Part shown: one piece after another, positions 24,027-33,107 of the stretch
Numbering within the stretch: position 1 is the first letter of the stretch
How the letters are laid out: each line of letters starts with the position of its first letter
Origin: WHTI01 sp963826105
GTDB lineage: Bacteria; Actinomycetota; CADDZG01; WHSQ01
NCBI GenBank assembly: GCA_963826105.1
Contig: CAWGWA010000011.1
Coordinates: 62,001 to 126,000 of the forward strand
Reading direction: 5' to 3'
DNA length: 64,000 nucleotides
Translations under genes and position numbers: made by a program
The notes under the pieces: model-generated
What the model saw: the letters and a program-made list of their open reading frames with translations, nothing else
Databases searched by the model: none
Told to the model about the DNA's origin: nothing

Positions 24027-25237
24027 CCCTTCGATTTCTCGAGAGCGTCGATCAACGCGTCGACGTCTTCTTCGGTGTTGTAGATGTAGAACGACGCCCG
24101 CGCGGTCGCGGCCACTCCTAGCTTTCTCATCAGCGGCTGAGCACAGTGGTGCCCAGCGCGGATACAGAGTCCTTCTTGGTCGACGATCGTTGCCATGTCG
24201 TGGGGATGGACCTCATCGAGGTTGAAGGAGATCACGCCACCGCGATCGTTGACGTCCTTCGGCCCGTAGATCGTGGCCCCGATCGAGGAGATCTTGTCCA
24301 TCGCATACTTCGTCAGCTGCATCTCGTGCTCGCGTACGGCATCCATGCCCAGGTCCTCGAGGTACTCGATCGCAGCACCCATTCCGATCGCCTGCGCGAT
24401 GTTGGGCGTCCCGGCCTCGAACTTCTGTGGCACCTCGGCCCAAGTGGCACGGTCGGCCCAGACCTCGCGGATCATCTCTCCCCCGCCAAGGAACGGTGGC
24501 ATCGCCTCGAGGAGGTCCTCGCGGCCGTAAAGCATCCCGGCCCCCGTCGGTCCGCACATCTTGTGAGCGGAGAACGCAAGGAAGTCGCAATCCAGTTCGT
24601 TCACGTCGAAGGCAAGGTGGGGTGACGCCTGCGCGGCGTCGACAAGGATCCTGGCCCCGACCGCGTGCGCGGCGTCGGCGACGGTCCGCACCGGGTTGAT
24701 CGTCCCGAGCACGTTCGACATGAGGTTCATCGCCACGAGCTTCGTCTTGTCGGTGAGGTACTCACCGAGGAGATCGATCCGGAGCTTGCCGTCATCATCG
24801 ATCGGCAGGTGCTTGAGCACGGCGCCGGTCTCATCTACCAGCATCTGCCACGGGATCAGGTTCGAGTGGTGCTCCATCTCGGTGACGAGGATCTCGTCGC
24901 CCTCGTGGATGTTGGCGCGGCCCCAGGTGAACCGGACCAGGTTGATCGACTCGGTTGTGCCCCGCGTGAAGATGATCGACTTCGGGCTGCGGGCACCGAT
25001 GAACCGGGCAACAGAGTCCCTCGCTCCCTCGTAGGCGACCGTGGCCTTCTCGCCCAGCTCGTAGATGCCCCGGTGGACGTTGGCGTTCTCTTCCTCGTAG
25101 AAGCGAACCATCCGGTCGATGACCGCCCGGGGCTTCTGCGAAGTTGCTGCCGAATCCAGATAGACGAGTCGCTTGCCGTTAGCGAGCGTCTCGAGAATCG
25201 GGAAATCCTTCTTGATCCTCTGTACATCAAGACTCAT
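24014..25237 (-). CDS. sufS: Cysteine desulfurase SufS
   Basis: A 407-residue class II (SufS/CsdA-type) PLP enzyme that turns cysteine into alanine plus an enzyme persulfide. The PLP lysine lies in DFLAFSAHKMCGPTG, the catalytic Cys in CIRAGHHCAQPLMRKL, and the N-terminus VQRIKKDFPILE and LVYLDSAATSQKP are standard. I place the start at ATG 25237 (MSLDVQRI) because homologues begin there; a GTG at 25303 right after the sufC stop would add 22 unrelated residues. Partner of SufU, which it overlaps. Confidence 0.95.
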   Translation of the reverse strand: MSLDVQRIKKDFPILETLANGKRLVYLDSAATSQKPRAVIDRMVRFYEEENANVHRGIYELGEKATVAYEGARDSVARFIGARSPKSIIFTRGTTESINLVRFTWGRANIHEGDEILVTEMEHHSNLIPWQMLVDETGAVLKHLPIDDDGKLRIDLLGEYLTDKTKLVAMNLMSNVLGTINPVRTVADAAHAVGARILVDAAQASPHLAFDVNELDCDFLAFSAHKMCGPTGAGMLYGREDLLEAMPPFLGGGEMIREVWADRATWAEVPQKFEAGTPNIAQAIGMGAAIEYLEDLGMDAVREHEMQLTKYAMDKISSIGATIYGPKDVNDRGGVISFNLDEVHPHDMATIVDQEGLCIRAGHHCAQPLMRKLGVAATARASFYIYNTEEDVDALIDALEKSKGWFI

Positions 25238-25302
25238 GAGGCCCCGATCGCGATGGGCGCACCGCTCAAGAGTTTGCTTTGACTCGCTCTCATGTTCCGC
25301 CA

Positions 25303-26081
<779 letters not shown>

Positions 26082-26085
<4 letters not shown>

Positions 26086-26416
26086 GACACTCTCTCCTTC
26101 TCGGGACCGATGAAGTACGTTCCCTTGGTCGATCTTCACTTGGTAGGCGGCGACCGGCTTGGTGGCCGGAAGGATCCGGACCGCACCCGTCTCGACGTTG
26201 AACCTCGAGCCGTGCAGGGGACACTCGACCTCGCAGTCGTCGACATCGAACTCGCCGCCGGTGAGGAAGGTCTCCTCGTGCGTGCACATGTCGTGCAACG
26301 CGAAGACCCTGTCACCGACGCGGTAGATACCGAGCGGTTCGCCCTTGAACCGTCACCTGCACCATCTCCTTGTCGGGGAAGTCATCGAGCGCCCCGATGT
26401 TCACGAACTCATCCAT
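26082..26416 (-). CDS. Rieske-type [2Fe-2S] ferredoxin of the suf operon, two frame breaks
   Basis: Reading across two one-base shifts (near 26343 in a GGG run and near 26121 at GGGAA) gives a protein of about 111 residues: MDEFVNIGALDDFPDKEM, then EPLGIYRVGDRVFALHDMCT, TGGEFDVDDCEVECPLHG, KPVAAYQVKIDQG, TYFIGPEKERVS. The cluster ligands are in CTH and CPLH. Small Rieske ferredoxins in this spot are standard in actinobacterial suf operons and probably supply electrons to assembly. The ATG overlaps the sufD stop (TGATG) and the stop overlaps sufC, so the intended reading is clear and the shifts look like sequence errors. Confidence 0.85.
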
Positions 26417-27650
26417 CAGACCTGTACCTCGAGACGCTGGTCGCCCTCGACCTTCGCCGAGATCGCCTGACTGAGCTCGTCGCTGACCTGCGGGACGAGG
26501 ATGCGGTCGAGGACCTCACCGAAGAACCCGAAGACGATCAGTTTCTGGGCCGTCACCCGGTCGATCCCGCGGCTCATCAGGTAGAAGAGGTGCTCCTCCT
26601 CGACCGGCGAGACCGTCGCGCCGTGAGTGCAGCGGACCTCGTTGGCCTCGATCTCAAGCTGCGGGATCGAGCGGGCGATCGAGTCCTCCGACAGCGTGAG
26701 GTTCCGGTTGGCCTGGTAGGCATCGGTTCCCTGCGCGCCCTTGGCGACCTTGATCAGTCCCGAGTACTCGGACTTGCTGCGCTCTTTGAGCGCTCCCTTG
26801 TAGAGGAGGTCCGAGGTCGTGTGTTGGGCGTTGTGGTGCTGCAGGGTCCGCTGCGCGAAGTGCTGATCGGCGTCGGCGAAGTAGAGGCCGAGCATCTCGG
26901 AGAAAGAGCCCTCGCCGTTGAGTACCGACTCGACCTGGGTCCGTGCGAAGACGGAGCCAAGGTTCACGGCCAAGACTCCTCACGGTGGAGTCGCGCTTAC
27001 CGGTGAATCGCTGCGTCTGGAAGTGGTGGACGTTCCGACCCCAGGTCTGGAGCGAGATGTAGTTGACCGTCGCCCCCCGACCGGCCTCGACCTCGACGAC
27101 ACTCGAACACAGCGAAGCGGCAGCATCGTCCTCGGATGCGAATCGGTCCACGAACGTGAGGCTCCCCATCTCTTCGACGACGATCGTCGTGTGCGGGAAG
27201 GTCGAGCCACCGGGGGTCACCTTCCGCATCACCTCGAGCGGAAGCTCAACCTCAACCCCCTTGGGAACGTAGACGAGGGTGTCATCCGAGTGGAACGCCG
27301 CGTGCGAGAGCGGTGAACTTGTGCTCGTCGACCGGAACCTCGGTGAAGAAGTGCTGCTTGAGGACCTCGGGGTGCTCGGCGGCCGCGGTCTTGAAGTCGG
27401 CGAAGATGACTCCCTTGCCGGCGACCTCGTGTGGAAGTACCGGAACCTCGGTCGCCGCAACCGGTGCGGCGAAGGCGTCGAAATCGAACCCCCGCACGTC
27501 GGTGTAGCGCCATTCATCGCCCTTGGGATCGGGCAGTTCGAGCTTCTCGAACAGGTCGAAGGCCTCGAGCCTCCGTTCGGCGAGCCACGAGGGCTCTCCG
27601 GAGTCGTCCGATAGGCGTTTGACCGCTTCTCGCGTGAGCTTTTCCGTCAT
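26416..27650 (-). CDS. sufD: Fe-S assembly scaffold subunit SufD, two frame breaks
   Basis: Three collinear pieces in different frames make up a SufD of about 411 residues: residues 1-115 from ATG 27650 (PKGDEWRYTDVRGFDFDAF, VIFADFKTAAAEHPEVLK), a middle piece (DTLVYVPKGVEVELPLEV, TVNYISLQTWGRNVHHFQTQ) and the C-terminal beta-helix piece (LGLYFADADQHFAQRTLQHH, ANEVRCTHGATVSPVEEEHL, FYLMSRGIDRVTAQKLIV). Breaks lie near 27307 and 26973 (TT where one T restores LRSLAVNLG). SufD pairs with SufB and SufC. A DtxR-like palindrome lies 106 bases upstream. Confidence 0.88.
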
Positions 27651-27722
27651 CTTTCGCAGATCACTTCCTGTGGGTCGTGGGTCGGACGCCGGCCCAGGAG
27701 GGCGCATCCGGACGAGGTCCTT

Positions 27723-27771
27723 GTGAAGCGTTTCACGAATCCTATCGCGCCCCTGGTTAGGCGGGCCTAAC
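27723..27771. promoter_or_regulatory. DtxR/IdeR-like palindrome (and a second inverted repeat) before sufD
   Basis: GTTAGGC-GG-GCCTAAC (27756-27771) is a perfect palindrome with the TTAGG-N4-CCTAA core also found before sufB. It sits between the divergent sufD and EamA genes and could control both. Twenty bases nearer sufD is GTGAA-GCGT-TTCAC (27723-27736), a second possible operator. Confidence 0.6.
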
Positions 27772-27780
27772 GTCATGAAC

Positions 27781-27816
27781 CAGACGGGGGCCGGGAACCT
27801 TCCCGGCTAAGGTCTG
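27781..27816 (+). promoter_or_regulatory. Stem-loop just before the EamA start codon
   Basis: CAGAC/GTCTG (outer) and CCGGGAA-CC-TTCCCGG (inner) form a strong hairpin ending 4 bases before the ATG at 27821, where a ribosome site is otherwise missing. It may limit initiation, or act as an attenuator on either strand. Confidence 0.4.
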
Positions 27817-27820
27817 GCGC

Positions 27821-28738
27821 ATGTCCCGCCCCAAAACCACCTCGATCGAGCCCTCGGTTCTCGGCCTGGTAGCCATCGGGACGGCGGCGGCGCTGTGGGC
27901 GATCGCCGCGGCCGTGGCCAGCGACCTTTTCGATCGAGGGGTCAAACCCCTCGAGCTGGCCGAGGCGAGGTCGGTGATCGCCGTCGTGGGATTCGGATTC
28001 ATCGCCCTGCTACGCCGGGAACGCCGATCGGCCGTACGGGTCCCGGCCCCCCATCTGATCATTCTCGGCCTCTCGATCGCTCTGGTGAATGCCGCCTACT
28101 ACCTGGCGATCGATCACCTCGATGTCGCGGTTGCGATCGTCCTCCAGTACACGGCTCCCGCTTTCGTCGTCACCTACGCCGCGCTGCGGTTGAAGCGGAT
28201 GCCGGACGTTCAGATCACCACCGCCCTGGTGCTCGCTTTGATCGGGGTGGTTGTCGCCTCGGAGATCCCGGCCGGAGACCTGGGGAACCTCGACCTGATC
28301 GGGATCCTCTTCGGTCTCGCGAGTGGCGTCCTGTTCGCCACCTACACCCTCCTGAGCGAGGCGGTGGGCGCCGCCTATGGGCCGATCGGGGGCATGTTGC
28401 GAGCCTTCTCGGTCGCGACGACGTTCTGGCTCGTCTACCAAGTGTTCAACGGGTGGCCCGGCGAGCTGTTCGTGGCACGCAACCTGATCCCCATCCTCTA
28501 CGTGGGGATCGCGGGGACCCTCATCCCATTCCTTCTGTACGTGTGGGCGATCGGCCACGTTGTGCCGGAACGGGCTGCGATCGCGGCAACGCTGGAACCC
28601 GCCCTCGCGGGAGTCGTTGCGTTCATCTGGCTCGATGAAGCCTTGTCGGCGATGCAGATCACAGGAGGCATCATCGCCCTGGCCGCAGTGGTCACATTGC
28701 AGATGAAACGGAAGGCACGCATCGCGCCCGAACCGTAA
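27821..28738 (+). CDS. EamA/DMT-family transporter inserted between sufB and sufD
   Basis: A 305-residue membrane protein with ten hydrophobic segments in two EamA repeats (LGLVAIGTAAALWAIAAAVA..., then IGILFGLASGVLFATYTLLS...), each ending in a helix followed by basic residues; the last repeat has the typical PALAGVVAFIWLDEALS. DMT exporters of this group move amino acids or other small metabolites. It runs against the suf genes, splitting sufB from sufD, and shares its promoter region with sufD. The start codon is covered by a hairpin. Confidence 0.9.
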   Translation: MSRPKTTSIEPSVLGLVAIGTAAALWAIAAAVASDLFDRGVKPLELAEARSVIAVVGFGFIALLRRERRSAVRVPAPHLIILGLSIALVNAAYYLAIDHLDVAVAIVLQYTAPAFVVTYAALRLKRMPDVQITTALVLALIGVVVASEIPAGDLGNLDLIGILFGLASGVLFATYTLLSEAVGAAYGPIGGMLRAFSVATTFWLVYQVFNGWPGELFVARNLIPILYVGIAGTLIPFLLYVWAIGHVVPERAAIAATLEPALAGVVAFIWLDEALSAMQITGGIIALAAVVTLQMKRKARIAPEP

Positions 28739-28747
28739 GGGTGTGCG

Positions 28748-30181
28748 CTAGCCGACCGAGCCTTCCATCTGGAGTTCCACCAGACGCTGGAGTTCGACCG
28801 CGTATTCCATCGGAAGCTCACGTGTGATGGGCTCGATGAACCCACGCACGATCATCTGCATCGCCTGGGTCTCGTCGAGGCCTCGGCTCATCAGATAGAA
28901 GAGCTGTTCGTCGGAGACCTTCGAGACGGTCGCCTCGTGGCTCACCGCGGAGTTCTCTTCCTCGATCTCGATGTAGGGGTACGTGTCGCTCCGGCTGTGA
29001 TCGTCGAGGATCAGTGCGTCGCAGATCACGTGACTCTTCGCGTGCGTCGCGCCCTCTTCGATCTTGACGAGCCCGCGGTAGCCACCCCGGCCCCCGTCCT
29101 TGCTGATCGACTTGGAAGTGATCGAGGACTGCGTGTTCGGCGCCGCGTGCACGACCTTGCCGCCAGCGTCCTGGTGCTGTCCCTCACCCGCGTAGGCGAT
29201 CGAAAGGACCTCGCCCCTCGCACCTTCACCGAGGAGGTAGCAGGCCGGGTACTTCATCGTGACCTTGGATCCGAGATTTCCGTCCACCCATTCCATGATC
29301 CCGTTCTCGTAAACCGCGGTGCGCTTGGTCACGAGGTTGTAGACGTTGTTGGACCAGTTCTGGATCGTCGTGTAGCGGCAACGTCCGCGCGGCTTGACGA
29401 TGATCTCGACGACCGCGGAGTGCAGCGAGTCGCTCGTGTAGATCGGCGCCGAGCAACCCTCGACGTAATGAACCCACGCATCCTCGTCGACGATGATCAA
29501 CGTGCGCTCGAACTGACCCATGTTCTCCTGGTTGATCCGGAAGTAGGCCTGAAGCGGGATATCGACGGACACGCCCGGCGGCACGTAGATGAACGAGCCA
29601 CCCGACCACACCGCGGAGTTAAGCGCCGCGAACTTGTTGTCGGCCGGCGGGATGATCGTGCCGAAGTACTGCTTGACGATGTCCTCGTGCTCGCGGAGCG
29701 CGGTGTCCATGTCCATGAACAAGATGCCCTGGTCCTCGAGCTCGGTTTTGGTCTTGTGGTACACGACTTCGCTCTCGTACTGTGCTGACACGCCGCCGAG
29801 GAAGTTCTTTTCGGCCTCGGGGATCCCCAGCTTGTCCCACGTCGCCTTGATGTCCTCGGGCATGTCGTCCCACGACTTCACCTGGTTGGTGGGCTTGATG
29901 TAGTAGTAGATGTCGTCGAAGTCGATCTCGGAGAGGTCGGCACCCCACGACGGCATCGGCTTCCGATAGAAGGTGTCGAGCGCCTTGTGCCGGAACTTGC
30001 GCATCCAGTCGGGCTCGTTCTTACGGTCGCTCATCATGTCGATGACGGCGTGGGAGACGCCCTTCTCGGGCTTGATGTCGTAGCTGGTGGCGTCGTGCCA
30101 GCCGTATTTGTAGGCACCCTTAAGAGCCCGAACCTCTTCGTTCTCTTGCTGGACCTTCAGGTCTTCGGCCTCAGTTGCCAC
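28748..30181 (-). CDS. sufB: Fe-S cluster assembly protein SufB
   Basis: A 477-residue scaffold subunit: LKGAYKYGWHD, SEVVYHKTKTELEDQGILF, FIYVPPGVSVDIPLQAYFR, IVDEDAWVHYVEGCSAPIYT, SLHSAVVEIIVKPRGRCRYT, and the closing FYLMSRGLDETQAMQMIVRG. Normal length for the family. I use the GTG at 30181 because AGGAGGAA precedes it; a longer GTG frame from 30229 would overlap the operator. SufB forms the SufBC2D complex on which new clusters are built. The iron-box at 30228-30246 lies 47 bases upstream of the start. Confidence 0.96.
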   Translation of the reverse strand: MATEAEDLKVQQENEEVRALKGAYKYGWHDATSYDIKPEKGVSHAVIDMMSDRKNEPDWMRKFRHKALDTFYRKPMPSWGADLSEIDFDDIYYYIKPTNQVKSWDDMPEDIKATWDKLGIPEAEKNFLGGVSAQYESEVVYHKTKTELEDQGILFMDMDTALREHEDIVKQYFGTIIPPADNKFAALNSAVWSGGSFIYVPPGVSVDIPLQAYFRINQENMGQFERTLIIVDEDAWVHYVEGCSAPIYTSDSLHSAVVEIIVKPRGRCRYTTIQNWSNNVYNLVTKRTAVYENGIMEWVDGNLGSKVTMKYPACYLLGEGARGEVLSIAYAGEGQHQDAGGKVVHAAPNTQSSITSKSISKDGGRGGYRGLVKIEEGATHAKSHVICDALILDDHSRSDTYPYIEIEEENSAVSHEATVSKVSDEQLFYLMSRGLDETQAMQMIVRGFIEPITRELPMEYAVELQRLVELQMEGSVG

Positions 30182-30227
30182 AGGAGCTTCCTCCTCAGGA
30201 TTCGCTTCGAAAGTCGAGTTTAGCAGC

Positions 30228-30246
30228 ACAGGTTAGGCATACCTAA
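30228..30246. promoter_or_regulatory. DtxR/IdeR-like iron box upstream of sufB
   Basis: ACAGGTTAGGCATACCTAA agrees with the DtxR/IdeR consensus TTAGGTTAGGCTAACCTAA at 15 of 19 positions and has the TTAGG-N4-CCTAA core. Location 47-65 bases before the sufB start is suitable for repression by an iron-bound DtxR-family protein. The same core recurs before sufD. Confidence 0.7.
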
Positions 30247-30349
30247 GTGCTCCCCCTAAATAACCCCTGAGGGGGCTCGGATGTTCCTCTATCAGCGGGG
30301 GTGAGGGGAGGATGATGCCTGAAGTGATTTCCTAAAGGAGAATCGTCCC

Positions 30350-30997
30350 ATGTCGCTCGTCCGAGTCCACAACTTCGCCATCTCGCTCGACGGCTTCGCC
30401 ACCGGCGAAGGTCAGAGCCTGGAATCGCCGTTCGGCCACGCCGGCGAGAGGCTGCACGAATGGATGTTCGCCACCCGATTCTGGAGCAAGATGGTCGGCG
30501 AGCCCGGCGGGAGCGGCGGCGTCGACGACGTCTTCGCGCAGCAGCACTCTCCCGGGATCGGCGCCGAGATCATGGGTGCTGGGAAATTCGGCTACCCCGG
30601 ATGGCACGAGGACCCGGAGTGGAAGGGCTGGTGGGGCCCCAACCCGCCGTTCCACTCACCAACGTTCATCCTCACCCACCACACACGCCCTTCGATCGAG
30701 ATGGAGGGCGGCACGACGTTCCACTTCATCGACGCGTCGCCCGCCGAGGCCCTCGAGATGGCCCGCGAGGCTGCGGACGGCCAGGACATACGCCTCGGCG
30801 GGGGTCCCACCATGATCCGTGACTTCCTTGCCGCGCGGCTCGTCGACCACCTGCACACCGTCGTGGTCCCGCTCCTGCTCGGCCGAGGCGTACGCCTCTG
30901 GGACGGATTGGAGGGCCTCGAGGAGGACTACGAGATCGAGGCCACCTCCTCGCCCAGCGGAGTCACGCACTTGACGTTGACCCACGCTCGGGGCTAA
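30350..30997 (+). CDS. Dihydrofolate reductase-like (RibD C-terminal domain) protein
   Basis: A 215-residue single-domain reductase of the RibD_C/YyaP group: VRVHNFAISLDGFATGEGQS at the start, GAEIMGAGKFGYPGWHEDPE, FILTHHTRPSIEMEGG and the NADPH-binding LGGGPTMIRDFLAARLVDHL followed by VVPLLLGRGVRLWDG. It is not a riboflavin deaminase, since the N-terminal deaminase domain is absent; substrates of such enzymes are mostly unknown. AAAGGAG precedes the ATG. The stop overlaps the convergent PIG-L gene. Confidence 0.88.
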   Translation: MSLVRVHNFAISLDGFATGEGQSLESPFGHAGERLHEWMFATRFWSKMVGEPGGSGGVDDVFAQQHSPGIGAEIMGAGKFGYPGWHEDPEWKGWWGPNPPFHSPTFILTHHTRPSIEMEGGTTFHFIDASPAEALEMAREAADGQDIRLGGGPTMIRDFLAARLVDHLHTVVVPLLLGRGVRLWDGLEGLEEDYEIEATSSPSGVTHLTLTHARG

Positions 30998-31809
30998 GGC
31001 GGCGTGTCCCCGGAGGGCTTCGTCGCCGGGGCGGAGCGGGGGTCCAGCGGCAGTGGTCCGAAGTCGAAGTCGATCTCGTCGAGTTCGTCGGGATGGAAGC
31101 CCGGCCCCCGATTGGTCACCACGAACGATTCACCGTAGGCGTAGCCCGCCGGGGCTCCCTCGGCCGCGGATCGCTCTTTGATCCAGGCGGAGATACGTTC
31201 GGCGTCATCGCCGACCTGGCTCCGGTGGCAGAGCAGGGCCTCGATCTTCCGCTCGATCGTGTCGGTGACGTCGACCACATGGGGGCCGGTACTCGGGCTG
31301 AAGATCCACAGTTCCCGGAGCCCTCGCCAGGGATCGAAGCCCTCCTCGATCAGCTCGGGGAAGTGCCCCGGGGTGGTACCCGCGGTCAGGGTTACGTCCA
31401 AGGACGCATTCCCGACCGCCTTGTGGTCCGGGTGATTGACGAACCACCCATCGATCATCGGGGTCGGGTCGATAACCATGTACCGGTGTGGTTTCACCTT
31501 GCGGAAAGCGCGTGCGATATCCCGGCGTAGATCGAGCGAATACTCCACGTATCCGTCCCGGTGACCAAGCCAGATAACTTCCTTCGCGCCGAGCACTTCG
31601 GCCGCTCTCTGAGCTTCATCGACACGGATCTGGTTCAGGCCTTTGCCGATCAACGACCGATCCTGGGTTCCGGTCGAGCCATCGGTGGCAAGGCAGATGC
31701 TTACCGCCGCACCTTCGTCGACCCACTTAGCGATCGTCCCCGCACATCCGAACTCGATGTCATCCGGATGAGGAGCGACGACCAGAACCCGATACCGAGG
31801 ATCGGTCAC
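30994..31809 (-). CDS. PIG-L family deacetylase
   Basis: A 271-residue zinc-dependent de-N-acetylase: the zinc motif VVAPHPDDIEFGCAGTI and the second His in FVNHPDHKAVG, with TDGSTGTQDRSL and WLGHRDGYVEYS between. Homologues remove acetyl from GlcNAc-type sugars (mycothiol MshB, GPI-like sugars) or similar amides. The start overlaps the stop of the universal stress protein gene (31806-31809), so the pair is coupled. Substrate not assigned. Confidence 0.92.
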   Translation of the reverse strand: MTDPRYRVLVVAPHPDDIEFGCAGTIAKWVDEGAAVSICLATDGSTGTQDRSLIGKGLNQIRVDEAQRAAEVLGAKEVIWLGHRDGYVEYSLDLRRDIARAFRKVKPHRYMVIDPTPMIDGWFVNHPDHKAVGNASLDVTLTAGTTPGHFPELIEEGFDPWRGLRELWIFSPSTGPHVVDVTDTIERKIEALLCHRSQVGDDAERISAWIKERSAAEGAPAGYAYGESFVVTNRGPGFHPDELDEIDFDFGPLPLDPRSAPATKPSGDTPP

Positions 31810-32666
31810 GCGGTGTGCAGGATCAGGACGTCGACCGGTGAGTGGTGCGAGATCCGGTGCGGAACATTCCCCAACATGAACCGCTTGGCTCCAGTCATCC
31901 CGACGCTACCGACGACGATGAGGTCGAACCCCTCGGCCGCGGCCGTATCGATGAGAACCTCAGCCGGTGAACCCTCAACGGCTCTGAGCTCCGCTGTTCC
32001 ACCTCGCTCGGCAACACTATCCTCGGCGCGCTCCAGAACATCGTGCGCGTGGGTTGCCTCGACGATCCGCCAGCGGAATTCCTCGGGGACCGAGTCGCTC
32101 GATCGATCGGCACTCCATTGGGCCAGGATGTCGCCCGAACCGCGGCGGAGCTTGTTCTCCTCCGATTCCGACAGAGGTTCGTAAACGCACACGACGACCG
32201 CGGTCGCCAACAGTTCCTTGGAGAGACCGGCGGCGGTCTGGACGGCGCTCATGGCGGTCTTGGAACCGTCGGTACCAACGAGGAGCTTCTTGTAGGGGCC
32301 GGTGGAGGTCTGCGGCGACGTCGTCTTGACGATGAGGAGATCACTCTTTGCCTGATGCGAGATCTTGTTCGGGACGTTGCCGAGCATGAACCTCTTGGCC
32401 CCGGACATCCCGACGCTTCCCACGACAAGCAGGTCCGCTCCCCGAGCCTCAACCTCGTTGTTCAGGACCTCGACCGGGTTCCCGCCGACCGCGACCGCGG
32501 TGGCTCCGTATGACTCCGCAAGCGTCTGCAGCGGCTCTCCAGGATCGGTCCCAGCATGAACGAGGATCAGTTCGGAACCGAGACCCTGCGCGAGTGCGGC
32601 CGCCCTGTCGGTTGCAACCCGGGCGGTATCCGATAGATCGGTGCCCACCACGATCTTCTCGTACAT
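31806..32666 (-). CDS. Tandem universal stress protein
   Basis: A 286-residue protein with two UspA domains, MYEKIVVGTDLSDTARVATD and YKKLLVGTDGSKTAMSAVQT. Each ends in the ATP-binding signature GSVGMSGAKRFMLGNVPNKI / GSVGMTGAKRFMLGNVPHRI (G-2x-G-9x-G). Such proteins bind ATP and are raised in stress or dormancy. Coupled to the PIG-L deacetylase by a 4-base overlap. Confidence 0.92.
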   Translation of the reverse strand: MYEKIVVGTDLSDTARVATDRAAALAQGLGSELILVHAGTDPGEPLQTLAESYGATAVAVGGNPVEVLNNEVEARGADLLVVGSVGMSGAKRFMLGNVPNKISHQAKSDLLIVKTTSPQTSTGPYKKLLVGTDGSKTAMSAVQTAAGLSKELLATAVVVCVYEPLSESEENKLRRGSGDILAQWSADRSSDSVPEEFRWRIVEATHAHDVLERAEDSVAERGGTAELRAVEGSPAEVLIDTAAAEGFDLIVVGSVGMTGAKRFMLGNVPHRISHHSPVDVLILHTA

Positions 32667-32685
32667 CCTCGTCCCCTCTCGCCTT

Positions 32686-33096
32686 CTAATGCTCGTTGTT
32701 CTCGAACTTCCTTACCGCCAGCGTGCATCGAGCAACCGAGATGATGACGCCATCACCGTCGACCAGTTCTATCGACCACACATGAACGGTACGACCTTTA
32801 CGCACCGGTATCGCTGTGGCCCGCAGAACGCCCGACCGCATCCCCCGGAGGTGGGTGATGTTCAGATCGACGCCGACCGCGTAGCCGTCCGGAGTGCAGT
32901 TCATGTAAGCCCCCATGGATGCGGCGCTCTCGGCGAGCACAGCCGATGCGCCCCCGTGCAACAGACCCATGGGCTGATGCACTGATCGACCGACCTCCAT
33001 CTCTAGTACAACCCGGTCTGCTGTGGTTTCGAGCGCGCGGATGCCGAGGGTTTCGTGGATCGTGTTTTCATACGGCAGGCCTGCGATGTCCTCCAT
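32686..33096 (-). CDS. PaaI-type hotdog-fold thioesterase
   Basis: A 136-residue hotdog protein with the 4HBT signature HQPMGLLHGGASAVLAESAA and the downstream YAVGVDLNITHLRG strand; the catalytic Asp/Glu is likely the E in LAESAAS. It hydrolyses acyl- or phenylacetyl-CoA type thioesters. 12 bases downstream of a GGDEF gene on the same strand. Confidence 0.9.
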   Translation of the reverse strand: MEDIAGLPYENTIHETLGIRALETTADRVVLEMEVGRSVHQPMGLLHGGASAVLAESAASMGAYMNCTPDGYAVGVDLNITHLRGMRSGVLRATAIPVRKGRTVHVWSIELVDGDGVIISVARCTLAVRKFENNEH

Positions 33097-33107
33097 GGAG
33101 GACGATG

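Noticed and set aside
24427..24699. Arginine/proline-rich + strand frames opposite the suf genes
   Set aside because: They are mirror frames caused by high GC content, with no ribosome sites and antisense to well-conserved genes.
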